From Chloroflexota bacterium (GTDB lineage Bacteria > Chloroflexota > UBA6077 > JACCZL01): DNA of 64,000 nucleotides. The stretch is taken from the NCBI GenBank assembly GCA_020850535.1, contig JADZEM010000013.1, forward strand, positions 1 to 64,000, read 5' to 3'. The position numbers were made by a program, and so were the translations under genes. Below are positions 60,716-64,000 of this stretch, in pieces. The notes beneath the pieces were generated by a model. That model was not told where the DNA came from. It did not search any database and saw only the letters and a list, made by a program, of their open reading frames with translations. Position 1 is the first letter of the stretch, and every line of letters starts with the position of its first letter.

Positions 60716-62149
60716 ATGGGTATTCGGGTCACCCGGCGGCGGCTCCTGGCAGGCGTCTCCGCCGGGGTCGCCGCCGGGCTGCTGCGCCTGTGCCAACCTG
60801 ACGACGCGCCAGTCGCCGTCGCTGCGCCGCTCGTGCCAGCCCGGCAGGTCTCCCCCGCGCAGACGCCGAGCGTGGTGACCATCCACTGGCTGTTGCCCGC
60901 CGATCTTGGCCTGGAGCGGGATTTTGCCCTCAGCTTCATCCAGCAGTTCAACCGCCAGACCGACGATCTGGAGATCGAGGCCACGTTCGAGCCGTGGGCG
61001 ACCTACCCGGCCGCGCTCGCCGCCGCCCTCACCAGCGATGCGCCGCCGGACCTCGTGCATCTGGGGGCGGAGATCGTGCAGGAGCACGGGCTGCACGGCC
61101 TGCTGACCGACCTGCTGCCCCGCATGCGGCAGACCGGACCGGCGCCAGAAGCCTTCTTCCCCTACCTGGTGGAGCAGATGACGGACTTCCGGACGCGCTC
61201 CCGCGTCTGGGCCGTCCCCAAGGAGGGGCACCTCTACGTCGTCTACTGCAACAAGGAGCTGTTCGACCGCGCCGGCGTGCCCTACCCACGGCCGGGCTGG
61301 ACCCTCGAAGAGTTCCGCGAGGCCGCCCGCCGCCTGACGCTCGACGAGAACGGCAATCCCGTGACCAGCCCGCGGTTCAACCCGCGGCGCATCGCCTGCT
61401 GGGGCATGGATTGGGGCAGCAGCGGAGCGGACGCCCCGCTGCCGGGCCTCGATCACTGGCAGATGCTGGCCTGGGCGCAGGCCGGGCCGTGGTTCAGTGA
61501 CGATCTGCGGCGGGGCCAGCTTGCCGATCCTGACCACATCGCCTTTGTACGCCAGATTGTCGAGATGCGCTGCCAGGATCGTGTCATCCCAGGGGTCGAG
61601 GTGCGCCTCCCTGACGACAATGGCGACCGCTGGCGTCAGGGGCAGGTGGCGATGTGCATCGCCCACTACGCGCAGACCTACTTCTACGAGCGGGAGCGCC
61701 GCCGCTTCGACTACGACATCGTGCCGGCGCCGGCCGGGCCGCGCGGGCAGTTCGCTGCCGGTACCGGTAGTGGCTGGGCCATCCCCAGCCGTTCGACGCA
61801 GCCGGACGCCGCCTGGGCCTTGCTGCGGTTCCTGGTGGCGCCCGCGCAGCAATTGCCCGTTGTGCGAGCCAAGCGCTGGGGCGCAGCGCTCATCTCGACC
61901 GCCGAAGCCCTGCAGCCGGAGAACGGCGTGCCGGCCGGGTTCAGGGCCGCGCTCCTCGATCCGCTGTTCGGGCGGTCCGCGGTGCAGGTTCGCCCGATCC
62001 GCTATCCTCCCTACCTCGAGCAGATGGCGCAGATCTGGCGGGGGGAGTTCGGCGACCTCTTCAGTTGCAGCCCCGTCGACCTTGCCGAGGCGCTCCGTCG
62101 GGCCGAGCCGCGGATCCAGGCCCTGCTGGACCGGGCCTGGACGGTCTGA
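60716..62149 (+). CDS. ABC transporter solute-binding protein, sugar type (SBP_bac_1)
   Basis: The 477-residue product begins with a Tat-like signal (MGIRVTRRRLLAGVSAGVAA) and continues as an SBP family 1 fold with LALSFIQQFNRQ-type N-lobe and YVVYCNKELFDRAGVPYP. It presumably binds a carbohydrate or related solute for import. No permease genes are in the window. The stop is overlapped by a strong hairpin. Confidence 0.85.
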   Translation: MGIRVTRRRLLAGVSAGVAAGLLRLCQPDDAPVAVAAPLVPARQVSPAQTPSVVTIHWLLPADLGLERDFALSFIQQFNRQTDDLEIEATFEPWATYPAALAAALTSDAPPDLVHLGAEIVQEHGLHGLLTDLLPRMRQTGPAPEAFFPYLVEQMTDFRTRSRVWAVPKEGHLYVVYCNKELFDRAGVPYPRPGWTLEEFREAARRLTLDENGNPVTSPRFNPRRIACWGMDWGSSGADAPLPGLDHWQMLAWAQAGPWFSDDLRRGQLADPDHIAFVRQIVEMRCQDRVIPGVEVRLPDDNGDRWRQGQVAMCIAHYAQTYFYERERRRFDYDIVPAPAGPRGQFAAGTGSGWAIPSRSTQPDAAWALLRFLVAPAQQLPVVRAKRWGAALISTAEALQPENGVPAGFRAALLDPLFGRSAVQVRPIRYPPYLEQMAQIWRGEFGDLFSCSPVDLAEALRRAEPRIQALLDRAWTV

Positions 62150-62163
62150 CCGTCCAGGCCCGG
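62131..62163 (+). terminator. Hairpin overlapping the end of the solute-binding gene
   Basis: CCGGGCCTGGACGGT and ACCGTCCAGGCCCGG form a perfect 15-bp inverted repeat with a CTG loop across the stop codon. No T-run follows, so it is a strong hairpin with probable terminator or mRNA-stabilising function. Confidence 0.65.
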
Positions 62164-62237
62164 CCGGGGCTGCGCCGTCGTGCGACGTGCCGGCCCCGGC
62201 TGCGTGACGTGCGTGCCCCGGCTGCGTGCCTCACTCG

Positions 62238-63296
62238 CTACAGCCGGTAGAAGCGCGTGGCCGTGTCGCGGAACAGGTCCGCTTTGACGCTCGCGCTGGC
62301 CCCCTGGGCGAGCCGCTTGCAGGCGTTCCAGTACGCCGCGTAGGGGTACGCGCCCTTGTCGACCGGGAAGTTGCTCTCGAACATGCAGCGCGCTGAGCCG
62401 AACGCTTCAACACAGGTGTCCACGTACGGCTGGCACGCTGCGGCGAGCGCTTCAGAGGATGGTGGCCGCGGCAGCTCGTGGAAGCCGTTGCCGTAGCGGC
62501 CCATCCCCATGCCGCCGAGCTTGACGTGGACGTTCTGGCAGGTCGCCAGCTCGCGGATCGACTGTGCCCAGGTCTGGAACACCTCGTCGCGGCGGCCGGC
62601 GTACGGCCCGACGCCGAGCGGCGCGCCGATGTGGTTCAGCACGATGGGCGTGTCCGGGTAGGCGCGGGCCAGGGCGGTCAGCTCGTCGAGCTGCGGATGG
62701 TAGAGCCAGGCGTCGAAGGAGAGGCCGAGCGGTGCGAGCCGGGAGAAACCCTCGCGGAAGGTGGGATCGCCGAGCAGGCCGGGCTGGACCTGGGCGCTTG
62801 CGCCAACCTCGGCGTCCCAGGCCACGGCGTGGCGGATGCCCTTGAACCGTCCGCCCGGGCCGCCGGCGGCCTGGATGTGCGCTTCGAGCACCTCCTGGAC
62901 GTGCGCGCCGAGCAGCAAGTCGGCAAAGCCCACAATGCCGGCGCAGACGCGGGTGGGACCGTAGTTGCCGCTGGCGCTCATCGCCGCGATGCCGTTGACG
63001 AACTCGGTCTCGCCCACCGGCTGCATCGCCTCGGGGCCGCCGGCGCGGTGCATCGACCAGCACTGCAAGAACACCGTCGCGGTGATGGTGTGCCCGGTGT
63101 TCAGATCGGCCAGGAGTTCGTCGAGCAGGTAGCGGGTGTCCCAGTCGGGCACGTCCCACAGGTGATGGTGCGGGTCCACGATCGGCAGCTCTGGCTCGAT
63201 GATCTCTTCCTGCCACTGCGCCAGCCACTCCTGGCGAATGGGCGGGTCCATGCGGTGCCTGAGGGCGGGCGCACTCGGAGACGACATCGGCGGCAT
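62238..63296 (-). CDS. Amidohydrolase-2 family (TIM-barrel) protein
   Basis: The 352-residue product begins VDPHHHLWDVP, the HxH start of amidohydrolase family 2, and carries IVLNHIGAPLG and CMFESNFPVDKG, which supply further metal/active-site residues. The family contains decarboxylases and hydrolases of aromatic or lactone substrates. It could be part of an aromatic-acid pathway; the substrate is unknown. Confidence 0.85.
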   Translation of the reverse strand: MPPMSSPSAPALRHRMDPPIRQEWLAQWQEEIIEPELPIVDPHHHLWDVPDWDTRYLLDELLADLNTGHTITATVFLQCWSMHRAGGPEAMQPVGETEFVNGIAAMSASGNYGPTRVCAGIVGFADLLLGAHVQEVLEAHIQAAGGPGGRFKGIRHAVAWDAEVGASAQVQPGLLGDPTFREGFSRLAPLGLSFDAWLYHPQLDELTALARAYPDTPIVLNHIGAPLGVGPYAGRRDEVFQTWAQSIRELATCQNVHVKLGGMGMGRYGNGFHELPRPPSSEALAAACQPYVDTCVEAFGSARCMFESNFPVDKGAYPYAAYWNACKRLAQGASASVKADLFRDTATRFYRL

Positions 63297-63495
63297 CCTC
63301 CAGCAGCGGATACGAGCGTCACGCCTGGAGAGTCTACCCCGGCGGCGTGCTGCACGGCGGGAGTTGACGAAAGACGCGGAAATGCGACCTGTGACGCAGT
63401 TGTGTCGTTACGGATAGCGGCGGCTGGCGTTCAGCCGGTGCCGCACGCGGGCCAGATGTGGCCTGTTGAGGAGTGCCGTAGCGAAGGAGGCAAGG

Positions 63496-64000
63496 ATGCC
63501 GAGGTTGCCAGGCGTGGTGGTGGGTGTGATGGTAGGCGTGACGGTGCTGGGCGTGTGCGCGCTTGCCGTCCCGGTATGGCCCGTGGCGGCTGGACTGGTA
63601 TCCACCGAGATCCACGTTGACCGGAAGACGCCGAAGAAGACGCCGACCCCGCCCCCAACGCCAACGCTGACGCCCACGCCGCTGCCGACGGCGACCGCTG
63701 CAGTGGCCGTCGCGGCTGCTGCTCCGACGGCCACCCTCACCCCGACTCCCTCCCCGACGCCGTCGCCAACTGCCACGCCGGCCGCCGGCAAGAAGAACAA
63801 GAAGGCGAAGCAGGTGAGCGACTCGGCCAAGAAGGAGAAGAAGAACCACGACAACACCGTTACGGTGGGGCGCGGGACGCTCGATCCGATTCCTGCCCTG
63901 CCGCGCGGCGAGACGGTCGAGATCAAGGGGACGGCGCTCAGGAGCGGCGAGGTGTGCTCGCTCCAGATGTTCTACTCGGATAAGGCGGCCAGGACCATCC
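63496..64000 (+). CDS. Secreted protein with Thr-Pro linker, cut by the window end
   Basis: This partial frame starts MPRLPGVVVGVMVGVTVLGV, a signal peptide, and continues through a Thr/Pro repeat (TPTPPPTPTLTPTPLPTATA), a Lys-rich helix (GKKNKKAKQVSDSAKKEKK) and a start of a domain reading VTVGRGTLDPIPALPRGETV. GGAGG lies 5 bases before the ATG. The C-terminus lies outside the window. It shares the linker style of the beta-helix protein at 33351. Confidence 0.75.
   Translation, partial: MPRLPGVVVGVMVGVTVLGVCALAVPVWPVAAGLVSTEIHVDRKTPKKTPTPPPTPTLTPTPLPTATAAVAVAAAAPTATLTPTPSPTPSPTATPAAGKKNKKAKQVSDSAKKEKKNHDNTVTVGRGTLDPIPALPRGETVEIKGTALRSGEVCSLQMFYSDKAARTI

Overview
The window is high-GC bacterial chromosome with no phage, plasmid or CRISPR signature. 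The gene content (long Ala/Pro/Lys-linked solute-binding lipoproteins, secreted proteins with Thr-Pro linkers, MmgE/PrpD, VOC and M20 catabolic enzymes, many short palindromic repeats) suggests an environmental Chloroflexota, perhaps Thermomicrobia-like. That placement is inference. Three features point to the replication-origin domain: the minus-strand chain rpmH-rnpA-yidD-yidC-jag-pfkB-parA-parB (44277 to 38779), three near-consensus parS sites (44387, 49419, 56337), and a tight array of DnaA-box-like sequences in a gene-free stretch at 20284-20504. dnaA itself is not in the window.

Layout. 0.2-11 kb: two paralogous ABC solute-binding lipoproteins, a Gfo/Idh oxidoreductase, a VIT/CCC1 transporter, and a penicillin-acylase-family enzyme carrying inserted palindromic repeats in frame, then a relatively AT-rich gap ending in a 50-residue secreted peptide gene. 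11-20 kb: a secreted nuclease/phosphatase, a cupin-VOC-isochorismatase-fold operon, infC with an apparent AUC start, a MmyB-type regulator divergent from azlCD, a GNAT protein and an alpha/beta hydrolase. 20-26 kb: the origin candidate, threonine synthase, Nei glycosylase, a class C beta-lactamase-fold protein and an SDR. 26-32 kb: a large hybrid histidine kinase overlapping a response regulator-diguanylate cyclase, together a likely c-di-GMP signalling pair. 32-38 kb: a FAD oxidase, a beta-helix surface protein, MmgE/PrpD and short unknowns. 38-46 kb: the par/jag/yidC/rnpA/rpmH cluster and an aspartate aminotransferase. 46-57 kb: an MBL hydrolase, an Rpn-like nuclease, a VWA-FHA membrane protein, a rubredoxin/ferredoxin reductase-type flavoprotein, a WYL regulator, a tyrosine phosphatase, three VOC genes, a small secreted OB-like protein and a FAD amine-oxidase-like protein. 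57-64 kb: NUDIX, a CMD/AhpD-fold protein with an in-frame TGA, an M20 amidohydrolase, a sugar-type solute-binding protein, an amidohydrolase-2 protein and the start of another secreted protein.

The most unusual features are these. (1) The CMD/AhpD-like gene at 58586-59134 has TGA where the second Cys of CxxC is expected (CxxU), followed at the right distance by a SECIS-like hairpin, so it is a probable selenoprotein. (2) Seven copies of a ~217-bp MITE-like element with terminal inverted repeats; one copy and one tandem pair are flanked by perfect 10-bp target duplications, and three pairs have exactly 10-bp spacers. (3) A DnaA-box array about 24 kb from the parS/rpmH locus. (4) An OB-like module shared by two secreted proteins. 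(5) An isochorismatase-fold protein lacking the nucleophilic Cys.
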